In this document: in pieces, positions 55,783 through 64,000 of the stretch
How positions within the stretch are numbered: the stretch's first letter is position 1
Layout: each line of letters begins with the position of its first letter
Source: Ralstonia sp. 25mfcol4.1
GTDB lineage: Bacteria; Pseudomonadota; Gammaproteobacteria; Burkholderiales; Burkholderiaceae
NCBI RefSeq assembly: GCF_900104095.1
Contig: NZ_FNJO01000010.1
Location: 144,231 to 208,230 of the forward strand
Direction: 5' to 3'
Length of the DNA stretch: 64,000 bases
Made by a program: the position numbers and the translations under genes
The notes under the pieces: generated by a model
Seen by the model: only the letters and a program-made list of their open reading frames with translations
The model's database searches: none
What the model was told of the DNA's origin: nothing

Positions 55783-55884
55783 GCCCGTGCAATACGGGTG
55801 ACCCAACGGAGTTCAGGGTTGACCCCTCCCCTGCTCTCTTCACTTCAGATGCCACGCGGTTCCCCGCCGCGTGGCATTTTTTTC
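55783..55884 (+). ncRNA. Candidate small RNA with three stem-loops and C-rich motif
   Basis: After a -10-like TACACT (55771-55776) come a stem CCCGT-GCAAT-ACGGG (55784-55798), a short GGG-TTGA-CCC hairpin, a single-stranded CCCCTCCCCTGCTCTCTTC stretch and a strong terminator. The C-rich part could pair with ribosome sites of target mRNAs. It may instead be the acyltransferase mRNA 3' end. No -35 is convincing. Confidence 0.45.
55849..55883 (+). terminator. Strong intrinsic terminator
   Basis: ATGCCACGCGG-TTCCCCG-CCGCGTGGCAT forms an 11-bp stem followed by seven T on the plus strand. It ends either the acyltransferase mRNA or the candidate sRNA. Confidence 0.9.
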
Positions 55885-55922
55885 GTCCGTGGCCGGTGAC
55901 AGCCGGCGGAATAGCGCGCCGG

Positions 55923-57329
55923 CTAATCCGGCATTCGCAGTGACTGCAGCAGGGTTGGTACCAGTTCGGAAACCGTGGGATGGATATGCATGGCGCGACT
56001 GATGGTGGTGTACGGCGCCCTGGCATACATGATGTCCAGCAGTGCATGCACAACCTCGTCGCCGCTCAGGCCGAGGATCGAGGCACCGAGAATCAACCTT
56101 GTGTCCGCATCGACCACCACTTTCATGAAACCCAGGCTTTCGCCTTTCTCGACGGCCCGCCCCACGCGGCTCATCGGGCGGGAGCCGACCAGCACCTTGC
56201 AGCCGGATTGCCGGGCCTCCCGCTCGCTCATGCCCACGCGACCCAACGGCGGGTCGATGAACAGCGCGTAGGCCGGAATGCGGTCTGCCACCGAGCGCGG
56301 ATCGTTGTCGAACAGGTTGGCCGCAACGATTTCATAGTCGTTATACGAGGTGTGCGTGAAGGCGCCGCGGCCGTTGCAGTCGCCCAGCGCCCAGATGCCC
56401 GGCACATTGGTCCGTAGCTGTTCGTCCACCTTGATATATCCCCGCGCATCGGTCTCGACGCCCGCCTTGTCGAGGCCCAGATCGTCGGTGTTGGGTACCC
56501 GCCCCACCGCCATCAGCAGGTGCGAGCCCACCACTTCCGGCGAGCCCGCCGCGCAATCGAGCCCGACCGCCACGCGGTCTCCCGCCATGCGCGCGCTCAG
56601 GCAGTTGGCATCGAGCCGGATATCGATGCCCTCGGCTTCCAGAATCTCCTGAACGGCGTGCGATACATCCTCGTCTTCGCGCTGGATCAGCCGCGGGCCC
56701 TTCTCGACGATGGTCACCCTCGAACCAAAGCGCCGGTACATCTGGCCAAACTCCAGGCCGATGTAGCTGCCGCCCACCACGATCAGGTGCTCCGGCAGGA
56801 AATCGACATCCATCATGGTCGCGTTGGTCAGGTACGGCACGCGGTCCAGGCCGGGCATCGGTGGCACCAGTGCGCGGCCGCCGACGTTCACAAAAATCCG
56901 CCCGGCTTCCAGCAGTTCGCCGCCGACCCGCACCGTCCGCGCACTCTCAAGGCGGGCATGGCCCTCGAAGACCGTAGCGTCCTGCAGTCCGCGCATCCAT
57001 TGCTCCACCCCGGCGCTGGACTGGCCGGATATCTGGTCCTTGCGCGCCTTGACCTGCTTCATGTCGACGACCACCGGCCCGCCGATCGTCACGCCGTACT
57101 CGCCCGCCCGCCGCGCCAGTTGCGCCGCATAGGCGCTGGCGATCAGCGTCTTGGTGGGAATGCAGCCGGTATTCACGCAGGTGCCGCCGAAGCGCCCTCG
57201 TTCCACGACGGCCACCTTCATGCCCTCGCCAGCCAGACGTGCCGCCAGCGCGGGGCCGGCTTGCCCGGTGCCGATGATGATCGCGTCGAACTGTCTGGCC
57301 ATCCCTCCCAACTTGTCGCCTTGCGTCAT
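55923..57329 (-). CDS. FAD-dependent pyridine nucleotide-disulfide oxidoreductase (mercuric reductase-like)
   Basis: 468 residues with FAD motif IIIGTGQAGPALA, redox disulfide GGTCVNTGCIPTKTL, a NAD(P) Rossmann motif VVGGSYIGLEFGQ, GDCNGRGAFTH and the C-terminal His-Glu dyad in HIHPTVSEL. It lacks the extra C-terminal Cys pair of true MerA, so Hg(II) reduction is unlikely; NADPH-linked reduction of another disulfide or quinone is more probable. ATG 57329 has AAGGAA. It is the only E3-like gene in the window but lies far from aco. Confidence 0.85.
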   Translation of the reverse strand: MTQGDKLGGMARQFDAIIIGTGQAGPALAARLAGEGMKVAVVERGRFGGTCVNTGCIPTKTLIASAYAAQLARRAGEYGVTIGGPVVVDMKQVKARKDQISGQSSAGVEQWMRGLQDATVFEGHARLESARTVRVGGELLEAGRIFVNVGGRALVPPMPGLDRVPYLTNATMMDVDFLPEHLIVVGGSYIGLEFGQMYRRFGSRVTIVEKGPRLIQREDEDVSHAVQEILEAEGIDIRLDANCLSARMAGDRVAVGLDCAAGSPEVVGSHLLMAVGRVPNTDDLGLDKAGVETDARGYIKVDEQLRTNVPGIWALGDCNGRGAFTHTSYNDYEIVAANLFDNDPRSVADRIPAYALFIDPPLGRVGMSEREARQSGCKVLVGSRPMSRVGRAVEKGESLGFMKVVVDADTRLILGASILGLSGDEVVHALLDIMYARAPYTTISRAMHIHPTVSELVPTLLQSLRMPD

Positions 57330-57647
57330 CGCCGTTCCTTTGACTTGAAATGTCCTGGCCTGCCCCCACACCAGAATATGTCACCGGCGGCGGCATCAAC
57401 CGCCCGTCTGTTTTGTTGTATTGCGCCCTAATCGGCATATTTGCGACAAAAAAACGTGCCGCCGGTTATTGCACCGCACAACTTCGTCAAGTATGATGCG
57501 CGGTTCCCCATTTTGCGCACACTGGATTCTGCGGGAGGCATTCGGCCTCGACGTTCCGTGCGCCACTCCACGATTTCGTTCGCGCCCGCAGGCTTGACCG
57601 ACGGTCATGTCCGCGACGATCGTCGGCCACCAGTCCAGGAGAATGTA
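57330..57647. other. Divergent intergenic region between flavoprotein and rpoD
   Basis: 318 bases with no gene. It holds the plus-strand promoter at 57469-57497 and an A/T-rich tract (seven A) near 57448. The flavoprotein promoter was not picked out. Confidence 0.6.
57469..57497 (+). promoter_or_regulatory. Sigma-70 promoter of the rpoD-like gene
   Basis: TTGCAC (57469-57474), a 17-base spacer and TATGAT (57492-57497), about 150 bases upstream of the chosen start, the best -35/-10 pair in the region. Confidence 0.65.
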
Positions 57648-59654
57648 TTGGCAAATCCGGTTCGTGACGATTCCGCATCCCGCATGACGACGGCTATTTC
57701 GAAGACCGCCCGCAAGAAGCCGGCCGGCAAGGCCCAGGCCACCGCCGCCCCGCTGGACCACGCTTCCGCGGCGCGCCTGGACGAGGAGCGCCAGCGGCAG
57801 ATGCGCGCGCTGATCGCGCTTGGCCGGGAGCGCGGCTACCTCACCCACGCGGACATCAACGATCACCTTCCCGACAACGTGACGCAGACGGCTGCGATGG
57901 AAACCATCGTCAGCACGTTCAACGACATGGGGGTGTCCGTCTACGAGCAGGCGCCGGACGCCGAGACGCTGCTGCTGAGCGATGCCGCCCCGGCCGCGAC
58001 GTCCGACGACCAGGCGTACGAGGAAGCCGAAGCCGCCCTGTCGACCGTCGACTCCGAATTCGGCCGCACGACCGACCCCGTGCGCCTGTACATGCGCGAA
58101 ATGGGTGCCAGCGAACTGCTGACCCGCGCCGGCGAAATCGAGATCGCCAAGCGCATCGAAAGCGGCCTGCAGGACATGATTCAGGCCGTTGCGGCGTGCC
58201 CGTCCATCGTTTCCGCGCTGCTGGCCGATGTGGACCGTATCGTCGCCGGCGAACTGCGCATCGACGAACTGGTTGACGGCATCAACGACGGCGCGGAAGA
58301 CGTCGACGTGGCCAGTGCGGCCGATGACGCGTCCGACGACGCCGATGCCGACGACGACAGCGCGTCCGCCGACGACGAATCGGACGATGACGACGACGAT
58401 GCGGACACCCCGAACCCCGAAAAGGCGAATGCCGCCCGGCTGGAGCAGCTGACCACAGACAGCCTGGCGATTTTCGCGCGCGTGCGGACGCTCTACGAGC
58501 AACTGCCCGGCACCCCGGTAACGGGCAAGGCCCGCTCGGCGGCCGTCGCGCAGGTGCTCGCCGAGATCCAGCGCGAACTGGCGCCAATCCGCTTCGCCGC
58601 CAAGATGATCGACCGCCTGTGCGCGAGCATGCGCGAACAGGTTGACGCCGTGCGCGCGATCGAGCGCAGCATCCTCGAGATCGCCGTCGAGCGTTGCGGC
58701 ATGCCGCGCGAGGCCTTCGTGGCGTCGTTCCCCGGCCGCGAGACCGACCTCGACTGGACCAGCCAGATGGCGGCCACGTCGAAGCAGTTCGGCCCGGCGC
58801 TGGAGCGTCACCTGCCGGCCATCCAGGCCTGCCAGCGCAAGCTCGTCGACATCGAGACCGCCGTCTCGGTGCCGCTGCAGCAGCTCAAGCAGATCTACCG
58901 CCAGATGAGCGCCGCCGAGCAGAAGATGCGCCAGGCCAAGCGCGAACTGACCGAGGCCAACCTGCGCCTTGTGATTTCCATCGCCAAGAAGTACGTGAAC
59001 CGCGGCATGCAGTTCCTGGACCTGATCCAGGAAGGCAACATCGGCCTGATGAAGGCGGTGGACAAGTTCGAATACCGGCGCGGCTGGAAGTTTTCGACGT
59101 ATGCCACGTGGTGGGTGCGGCAGGCCGTCACGCGCGCGCTGGCCGATCAGGCACGCACCATCCGGGTGCCGGTTCACATGATCGAGACGATCAACAAGCT
59201 GAACCGCATTTCACGCGAAATCCTGCAGCAGACCGGCCAGGAGGCCCATCCTGCGGTGCTGGCGGAACGCATGGAAATGACCGAGGAAAAGGTGCGCGGC
59301 ATCCTGCGCATCGCGCGGCAACCCGTTTCGCTGGAAACCCCTGTGGGTGACGACGCCGACGCAACGCTCGGCGACATGATCGAGGACGTATCGGCCAGCT
59401 CTCCGGCCGAAGCGGCGATTCAGGCCAACCTGCGGGCGGCGATCGACGAGGCGCTCGACGCGCTGACGCCGCGCGAGGCAAAGGTCCTGCGCATGCGATT
59501 CGGGCTGGACATGGTGTCCGATCACACGCTGGAAGAGGTCGGCAAGCAGTTCGATGTGACCCGCGAGCGGATCCGCCAGATCGAGACCAAGGCGATGCGC
59601 AAGCTGCAGCATCCGAGCCGTGCCGACAAGCTGAAGCTGTTCCTGGAGCGTTAA
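57648..59654 (+). CDS. rpoD: RNA polymerase sigma factor, RpoD-type paralogue
   Basis: About 668 residues with all sigma-70 regions: 1.1-like N-terminus ([23 protein letters not shown]), region 1.2 ([19 protein letters not shown]), an Asp-rich insertion between 1.2 and 2, region 2 ([35 protein letters not shown]), region 3 and region 4.2 ([18 protein letters not shown]). The start is TTG 57648, with AGGAGA five bases away; ATG 57684 lacks a site. The neighbours are not rpsU/dnaG, so it is probably a second RpoD rather than the housekeeping copy. Confidence 0.9.
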   Translation: MANPVRDDSASRMTTAISKTARKKPAGKAQATAAPLDHASAARLDEERQRQMRALIALGRERGYLTHADINDHLPDNVTQTAAMETIVSTFNDMGVSVYEQAPDAETLLLSDAAPAATSDDQAYEEAEAALSTVDSEFGRTTDPVRLYMREMGASELLTRAGEIEIAKRIESGLQDMIQAVAACPSIVSALLADVDRIVAGELRIDELVDGINDGAEDVDVASAADDASDDADADDDSASADDESDDDDDDADTPNPEKANAARLEQLTTDSLAIFARVRTLYEQLPGTPVTGKARSAAVAQVLAEIQRELAPIRFAAKMIDRLCASMREQVDAVRAIERSILEIAVERCGMPREAFVASFPGRETDLDWTSQMAATSKQFGPALERHLPAIQACQRKLVDIETAVSVPLQQLKQIYRQMSAAEQKMRQAKRELTEANLRLVISIAKKYVNRGMQFLDLIQEGNIGLMKAVDKFEYRRGWKFSTYATWWVRQAVTRALADQARTIRVPVHMIETINKLNRISREILQQTGQEAHPAVLAERMEMTEEKVRGILRIARQPVSLETPVGDDADATLGDMIEDVSASSPAEAAIQANLRAAIDEALDALTPREAKVLRMRFGLDMVSDHTLEEVGKQFDVTRERIRQIETKAMRKLQHPSRADKLKLFLER

Positions 59655-59680
59655 GCAGGAATCCGGCAGCAAAAGAGATA

Positions 59681-59708
59681 CGGCGCCCCGATTTAACGCG
59701 GGGCGCCG
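59681..59708 (-). terminator. Hairpin between convergent rpoD and csp genes
   Basis: CGGCGCCCCG-ATTTAACG-CGGGGCGCCG is a perfect 10-bp stem. On the minus strand it is followed by TATCTCTTTT, so it best serves the cold-shock gene, but it may stop rpoD transcripts as well. Confidence 0.7.
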
Positions 59709-59735
59709 CAGATCACGCAGTCAATGCGTGAGGAT

Positions 59736-59939
59736 TTACAGCGGCTTGATTGCGCCTGCCTGCTTGCCCTTCGGGCCCTGCTTCACTTCGAAGCTGACCT
59801 TCTGGCCTTCTTGCAGCGACTTGAAGCCGTTGCCCTGAATTTCGGAGAAGTGCGCGAACAGGTCTTCACCGCCGTCATCCGGCGAGATGAAACCAAAACC
59901 CTTCGCATCGTTAAACCACTTCACGGTACCAGTTGCCAT
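59736..59939 (-). CDS. Cold-shock protein, CspA family
   Basis: 67 residues, a single cold-shock OB-fold: [18 protein letters not shown] (RNP1) and DLFAHFSEI (RNP2). It binds single-stranded nucleic acid and melts RNA secondary structure. ATG 59939 gives the family start. It is separated from the upstream HTH-citrate synthase gene by 119 bases and probably has its own promoter. Confidence 0.95.
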   Translation of the reverse strand: MATGTVKWFNDAKGFGFISPDDGGEDLFAHFSEIQGNGFKSLQEGQKVSFEVKQGPKGKQAGAIKPL

Positions 59940-60058
59940 TTTCTGAATATTCCAACAAAAACGAGATAAAGACGACGCCGCCAATATGGCGGACGTGCGG
60001 TTACCTTGTATCACACCCCGGCCGTTCGCGACAATCAGGATTGTTCTGACCCCGCCAA

Positions 60059-61201
60059 TTACGCCTTGTCAGGCATCGCACCGACATAGCGGCCTCTCGG
60101 GCGGATCACCTGCCCAACTCCCAGCTGTTCCAGACTGTGCGCCAGCAGGCCTATGCTGCGCGCCGTGGCAAACATGGCGAACGCGGCGTCGTCCGGCAGT
60201 GCGCAATGAATCACCAGGGCCGCCAGCGCCACATCGATATTGGGCTGCAATCCGGTCAGCCGCGTGGCCTGCTCGATGAAACGGGCGATGCCCGGCGGGG
60301 GCGCGAACTGGCTCAGCAGCGCCACGGCACGCGGATCGCCGTCGGGATAGAGATGGTGGCCGAAGCCTGGGAGCGGCTGGCCGGTAGACAGGTACTGCGT
60401 GATGACCGGGTCTTCGCCCTGCCGCTCGACTTCGCTGAATAGCGCCTTGACACGCCCCGAGGCGTCGCCGTGCAGGGGCCCCGACAGCGTGGACAGCCCC
60501 GAGAGCAGGCAGGCTGGCAGCGACGCGCCGTTCGACGCCGCGATGCGCGCGGCAAATGCCGAACTGGTCAGTTCGTGATCGACCAGTAGCACCATGGCCA
60601 CGCGTAGCAATTCCGCCACGTTCGGCCCCTGGCCCCAGCCCTGCGCGAAGCGTTCGTGCAGCGGTGCCTGCCCTGGCTGCGCGCCGAATGCGTTGGCCAG
60701 CAGCCCCACCAGCGCCTGACCCTCGCCATGCAGCACGCGCGTCATGCGGCCATGTGTGGAATGGCCGGTGGCGGCCAGTTCGGCCAATGCCATGAACGCC
60801 GCCACACGCCCCGGCTTGTCGATCCGCACGGACGACGACAGATCCACCGCCTGCGCCGAATCCCACAGCAAGCGCGCCGCGTCTTCCAGCGTGGCCGTGT
60901 CGGCCAGGGCCACGGCGTCGCGCCCCCGGAAGTAGAGCCGCTCGCGCACGAACGTCGAGATCGACGTGGGGATGCTGGGCTCGGCACCAAACAGCGTGTT
61001 GGTGGCCAGCGTCTCGTGCTTGCGGCCGGCCTGCTTGCGCCTGGCCAGCGTCGCCACATCCTCGGCCCGATACAGGCTGCGGCGGGTATCCGTCGGGTCC
61101 GACGTCACCTCGATCTTGCCCCGGCTCACGTACGCGTAGACCGTCTGCGGCCGCACGCCAAGCCGCGAGCACGCTTCGTCCATCGATATCCAGGCTCCCA
61201 T
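60059..61201 (-). CDS. Citrate synthase-like protein with N-terminal helix-turn-helix
   Basis: 380 residues. Residues 1-55 form a MerR/excisionase-type DNA-binding domain ([24 protein letters not shown], then [13 protein letters not shown]). The rest is a short citrate synthase: His in GPLHGDASG, His in [14 protein letters not shown], Asp in NIDVALAAL, and the [12 protein letters not shown] substrate segment, so catalytic residues are kept. It may be an enzyme that senses its own pathway, or a regulator. AGGAG precedes ATG 61201. It is divergent from the dehydrogenase gene. Confidence 0.87.
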   Translation of the reverse strand: MGAWISMDEACSRLGVRPQTVYAYVSRGKIEVTSDPTDTRRSLYRAEDVATLARRKQAGRKHETLATNTLFGAEPSIPTSISTFVRERLYFRGRDAVALADTATLEDAARLLWDSAQAVDLSSSVRIDKPGRVAAFMALAELAATGHSTHGRMTRVLHGEGQALVGLLANAFGAQPGQAPLHERFAQGWGQGPNVAELLRVAMVLLVDHELTSSAFAARIAASNGASLPACLLSGLSTLSGPLHGDASGRVKALFSEVERQGEDPVITQYLSTGQPLPGFGHHLYPDGDPRAVALLSQFAPPPGIARFIEQATRLTGLQPNIDVALAALVIHCALPDDAAFAMFATARSIGLLAHSLEQLGVGQVIRPRGRYVGAMPDKA

Positions 61202-61237
61202 CTGCACTCCTGCACGTCCCGCGGCATTTTATTTATG

Positions 61238-61276
61238 TTGATTTTATATATCAATATTGCGTACTGAATCAATATT
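61238..61276. promoter_or_regulatory. AT-rich divergent operator with repeats
   Basis: The 118-base gap contains TTGAT-N7-ATCAA (61238-61254) and two copies of ATCAATATT (61250-61258 and 61268-61276) 18 bases apart. The block is far more AT-rich than its surroundings. It is a good candidate operator for the HTH-citrate synthase protein. Confidence 0.5.
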
Positions 61277-61319
61277 TAACTACCATGAGTTCCACATTCC
61301 AGCCAAAAACGGACCGCTC

Positions 61320-62273
61320 ATGAAGCCTCAGATCCTGCAACTGAATCCCATCCTGATTCCCGCCGCCAATGACGAACTGGCTTCGCTGTACCAGGTACAC
61401 AAGCTGTTCGAGATCGACGACCAGGACGCCTGGGTCGCGCAGCACGGCGCGTCGATCGAGGCTGTCATCACGGGCGGTCACACCGGCATTTCGCGCGCCA
61501 TGCTGGAACGCCTGCCGGCCCTGAAGGTAGTGGCCGTCAACGGCGTGGGCACCGACGCGGTCGATCTCGCCTATTGCCGTGAGCGCAAGCTGCCCGTGAC
61601 CGCCACAATCGGCGCCCTGACCGAGGACGTGGCCGACCTGGCGATCGGCCTGCTGATTGCCGCCTGCCGCAACATCGCCGCGGGCGACCGCTTTGTCCGC
61701 GATGGCCAATGGGAACGCTTTCCGCAGCCGTCGGCCATCCCGCTGGCACGCCGCTTCAGCGGCATGCGGGTGGGCATCGTCGGCATGGGCCGCGTAGGCC
61801 GTGCGGTAGCCACGCGGGCCGCGGCGTTCGGCTGCCCGATCCGCTACACGGACCTGCGCGCCATGGACGACCTGCCGCACGAATTCGTCCCCGACCTGGT
61901 CGATCTGGCACGCCACAGCGACGCCCTGGTGCTGTGCGCCGCGGCCGACAAGGCCGAAGGCATCGTCAATGCCGCCGTGCTCGACGCGCTGGGGCCGCGC
62001 GGCTTCCTGGTCAATGTGGCCCGGGGGCGTCTGGTCAATGAAGACGACCTGGCGCAGGCGATCGAGGCCGGCCGCATTGCGGGCGCGGGCCTGGATGTCT
62101 TCGTGGATGAACCGCGCGTGCCACTGGCGCTGCGCCGGTCCGACCGCACCACGCTGCAGGCCCACCGCGCCAGCGCCACATGGGAAACGCGCGCCGCGAT
62201 GATCCGCATGGTGCTCGACAGCGTGGCCGACGGCCTGGCCGGCAAGCGCCCAGCCGCGAGCCTGACCACCTGA
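61320..62273 (+). CDS. D-isomer-specific 2-hydroxyacid dehydrogenase family protein
   Basis: 317 residues with Rossmann motif VGIVGMGRVGRAV, catalytic Arg in NVARGRLVN, Glu in LDVFVDEP and His in TTLQAHRAS. It interconverts a 2-hydroxy and 2-keto acid with NAD(P)H. ATG 61320 is selected; the earlier frame lacks homology. First gene of the divergent cluster, 33 bases from the FAH gene. Confidence 0.88.
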   Translation: MKPQILQLNPILIPAANDELASLYQVHKLFEIDDQDAWVAQHGASIEAVITGGHTGISRAMLERLPALKVVAVNGVGTDAVDLAYCRERKLPVTATIGALTEDVADLAIGLLIAACRNIAAGDRFVRDGQWERFPQPSAIPLARRFSGMRVGIVGMGRVGRAVATRAAAFGCPIRYTDLRAMDDLPHEFVPDLVDLARHSDALVLCAAADKAEGIVNAAVLDALGPRGFLVNVARGRLVNEDDLAQAIEAGRIAGAGLDVFVDEPRVPLALRRSDRTTLQAHRASATWETRAAMIRMVLDSVADGLAGKRPAASLTT

Positions 62274-62306
62274 TACGGCCCGCCGGATCGCAACTGGAGC
62301 GCGAAG

Positions 62307-62984
62307 ATGGAATACGTCCTGCCCGCCCCGGCGCCAAGCGCCCTGCCCGTGGTCAACAGCAATGCGCATTTCCCGGTCGGCCGGGTGTTCTGCATCGGGC
62401 GCAACTACCGCTGGACCGCGAACGAGCCGGCGGCGGCCGACATGCCCGCCTGGTTCATGAAGCCGTTCACCGCCGTGGCGCCCGCGACCGGCATGCTGCC
62501 CTACCCGCCCGGCACCGACGATTTCTGCCACGAAGTGGAACTGGTGGTGGCCATCGGCCGCGATGGGCGCGATATCGACCCCACGCACGCCGAATCGCAT
62601 ATCTGGGGCTATGCCGTCGGCCTCGACATGACGCGCCGCGACCTGCAGCAGGAGGCCAAGCGTGCCGGAGGCCCCTGGGAGCCGGCGAAGGCCTTCGACC
62701 ATTCGGCACCGTGCAGCCCGATCGTTCCGGCTGCCTCGGTCGGTCATCCGCGCGATGGCGAGATCCGGCTGGCGGTCAACGGCGCGCAGCGCCAGCGCGC
62801 CACGCTGGCCGACCTGATCTGGCCCGTGCCGGACCTGATCGCCATGTTGTCGCGCTCGGTAACGCTGCGCGCCGGCGACCTGGTCTTCACTGGCACGCCC
62901 GCTGGCGTCGGCCCGCTGCAGCGCGGCGATGTCGTCGACGCCAGCGTGGCGGGCATCGGCCATATCTCGCTGACGGTCACGTAG
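62307..62984 (+). CDS. Fumarylacetoacetate hydrolase family protein
   Basis: 225 residues of the FAH family: CIGRNYRW, the metal-binding Glu residues in CHEVELVVAIG, VGLDMTRRDLQ and FTGTPAGVGPL. Members hydrolyse or decarboxylate beta-diketo acids. CTGGAG precedes the ATG. A partner to the dehydrogenase and SDR in one pathway; substrate unknown. Confidence 0.88.
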   Translation: MEYVLPAPAPSALPVVNSNAHFPVGRVFCIGRNYRWTANEPAAADMPAWFMKPFTAVAPATGMLPYPPGTDDFCHEVELVVAIGRDGRDIDPTHAESHIWGYAVGLDMTRRDLQQEAKRAGGPWEPAKAFDHSAPCSPIVPAASVGHPRDGEIRLAVNGAQRQRATLADLIWPVPDLIAMLSRSVTLRAGDLVFTGTPAGVGPLQRGDVVDASVAGIGHISLTVT

Positions 62985-63087
62985 CGCCTGCGGCGGCTGC
63001 GTGCCCTGACACATAGCACCGGCGGCGGCTGCCTGCCCGGACGAACAAGAACGGACAAGACCTCGCATAACGCATCTGGAGACCGCA

Positions 63088-63846
63088 ATGCACCCTTCCC
63101 GACGAATCGCGCTGGTCACCGGCGCCGGCAGCGGCGTCGGCCGGCTGACCGCGCTGGCCCTGCTGGACGATGGCTGGACTGTCGTGCTGGCCGGCCGCCG
63201 TGCCGACCCGCTGCAAACATTGGCGACCGATGCCGCCGCGCGCGGCCAGACGGCGCTGGCTGTCCCAACCGATGTCACCGACCCCGCCAGCGTGCAGGCG
63301 CTGTTCGACACCATCGAGCAGGCGTTCGGCCGCATCGACCTGGTATTCAACAACGCCGGCGTCAACGCGCCGGCCGTACCGATGGACGAACTGCCATTGG
63401 ACAAGTGGTTCAACGTGGTGAACACCAACGTGACCGGCGTGTTCCTGTGCGCGCGGGCCGCCTTCGGCCTGATGCGCCGGCAGTCCCCCCAGGGCGGGCG
63501 GATCATCAACAACGGCTCGGTGTCGTCGCAAACCCCGCGCCCGTTCACCGCGCCCTACACGGCCAGCAAGCACGCCGTCAGCGGCCTGACCAAGGCGCTG
63601 GCGCTCGATGGCCGTGCCTTCAACATCGCGGCGGGCCAGATCGACATCGGCAATGCCCTGACCGAACTGTCCGAACGCATGACGCGCGGCGTGCTGCAGG
63701 CCAATGGCACCACCGCACCGGAGCCGATGATGGACGCGCGCCACGTGGCCAATGCCGTGCGGCACATGGCATCGCTGCCGCTGGACGCCAACGTATTGAA
63801 CATGACGGTCATGGCCAGCGCCATGCCGTTCGTCGGCCGCGGCTGA
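63088..63846 (+). CDS. Short-chain dehydrogenase/reductase
   Basis: 252 residues with [16 protein letters not shown], catalytic Ser in NNGSVSS and YTASK, a classical SDR. CTGGAGA lies before the ATG. The 103-base gap before it holds a short repeated GGCGGCTGC motif. It likely oxidises or reduces an intermediate of the same pathway. Confidence 0.9.
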   Translation: MHPSRRIALVTGAGSGVGRLTALALLDDGWTVVLAGRRADPLQTLATDAAARGQTALAVPTDVTDPASVQALFDTIEQAFGRIDLVFNNAGVNAPAVPMDELPLDKWFNVVNTNVTGVFLCARAAFGLMRRQSPQGGRIINNGSVSSQTPRPFTAPYTASKHAVSGLTKALALDGRAFNIAAGQIDIGNALTELSERMTRGVLQANGTTAPEPMMDARHVANAVRHMASLPLDANVLNMTVMASAMPFVGRG

Positions 63847-63932
63847 CACCCCACCGCGCTCCCGGGGCCTCGCATTCCCGGCGGCACCACCCAGAGTTGA
63901 CTCAAGTTGACCAATTTCCCAAAGGAGACCCC

Positions 63933-64000
63933 ATGCGATTCACCACACGAAAGCTCATCGCCCTGGCCGGCACCCTGGCTGGCAGCGCCGCGTTGCTGGC
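63933..64000 (+). CDS. Secreted protein, N-terminus only (cut by window end)
   Basis: AAAGGAGA and ATG 63933 open a basic then hydrophobic signal-peptide start (MRFTTRKLIALAGTLAGSAALL). In this place a Bug/TctC binding protein would be usual, but the visible 22 residues do not prove it. Confidence 0.55.
   Translation, partial: MRFTTRKLIALAGTLAGSAALL

Noticed and set aside
55923..57329. Mercury resistance (merA) or the E3 of acetoin dehydrogenase
   Set aside because: No C-terminal Cys pair or mer genes; too far from acoXABC with no shared control sites.
57396..59177. Minus-strand 593-codon frame opposite rpoD
   Set aside because: Shadow frame rich in His/Gln/Arg; the plus strand encodes a complete sigma factor.
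61269..63548. Minus-strand 759-codon frame across three plus-strand genes
   Set aside because: It crosses gene boundaries and has no recognisable domain.
1..64000. Prophage, integrative element or defence island
   Set aside because: No integrase, transposase, phage, restriction or toxin-antitoxin genes were recognised and base composition looks even.

Overview
The window is high-GC (roughly two thirds G+C by eye) betaproteobacterial chromosome. It most resembles Cupriavidus or a related Burkholderiaceae genus. The reasons are the acoR-acoXABC acetoin cluster in the order known from Cupriavidus necator, the many LysR regulators each beside a small catabolic set, and the Bug/TctC-type periplasmic binding proteins. 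No rRNA, tRNA, CRISPR array, phage, insertion sequence or plasmid origin was recognised. The DNA reads as ordinary host chromosome rather than an island.

Layout. 1-5.1 kb: the N-terminal part of a hybrid sensor kinase cut by the window edge, a DUF1801 protein, and a LysR regulator followed closely by a nitronate monooxygenase. 5.3-11.8 kb: the acetoin cleavage operon acoXABC and its activator gene acoR, all on the minus strand, with a consensus-type sigma-54 promoter and two palindromic sites that look like AcoR enhancer sites. 12.1-18.5 kb: an FMN-binding glutamate-synthase-like protein, a YdcF-like membrane protein, and a minus-strand run (AtoE-type transporter, YCII protein, cyclase-family hydrolase, CatC-like isomerase, PcaD-like enol-lactonase) that looks like a lactone-degrading operon. 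18.8-34.7 kb: a BON-domain protein, an amidase with its LysR regulator, a second LysR gene, a sugar-acid cluster (DapA-like, Bug, PdxA-like, rhamnonate-dehydratase-like), a patatin plus GntP permease pair, an Old Yellow Enzyme with a divergent LysR gene, a cupin, and an EamA exporter overlapping an AraC regulator.

34.8-44.2 kb: a phospholipase-D protein carrying a C-terminal VTT/DedA-type membrane domain, coupled to an EEP-family phosphodiesterase (a ClsB/YbhP-like pair); an alpha/beta hydrolase whose signal peptide is broken by an in-frame stop; two hypothetical proteins, one a Gly/Tyr-rich lipoprotein; a Fur-type controlled TonB siderophore receptor; and a sterol-desaturase-family protein. 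44.3-50.8 kb: a compact type IV pilus minor-pilin operon, pilE-fimT-pilV-pilW-pilX-pilY1, with overlapping genes and a good sigma-70 promoter. 51-57.3 kb: an MscS channel, two small lipoproteins, a YddG-like exporter, a YihG-like acyltransferase, a candidate small RNA, and a mercuric-reductase-like flavoprotein. 57.5-64 kb: a second-type RpoD sigma factor, a cold-shock protein, and a divergent catabolic cluster. In that cluster a citrate-synthase-like enzyme with an N-terminal DNA-binding domain faces a 2-hydroxyacid dehydrogenase, a fumarylacetoacetate-hydrolase-family protein, a short-chain dehydrogenase and the start of a secreted protein.

The observations most worth a second look are the broken signal peptide at 37.9 kb, the structured candidate sRNA at 55.8 kb, a strong plus-strand terminator with no annotated plus-strand gene at 51.0 kb, the HTH-citrate-synthase fusion with its AT-rich divergent operator, the PLD-VTT fusion, and the CatC/PcaD operon that lacks ring-cleavage genes. 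All calls come from reading the sequence; no database search was run.
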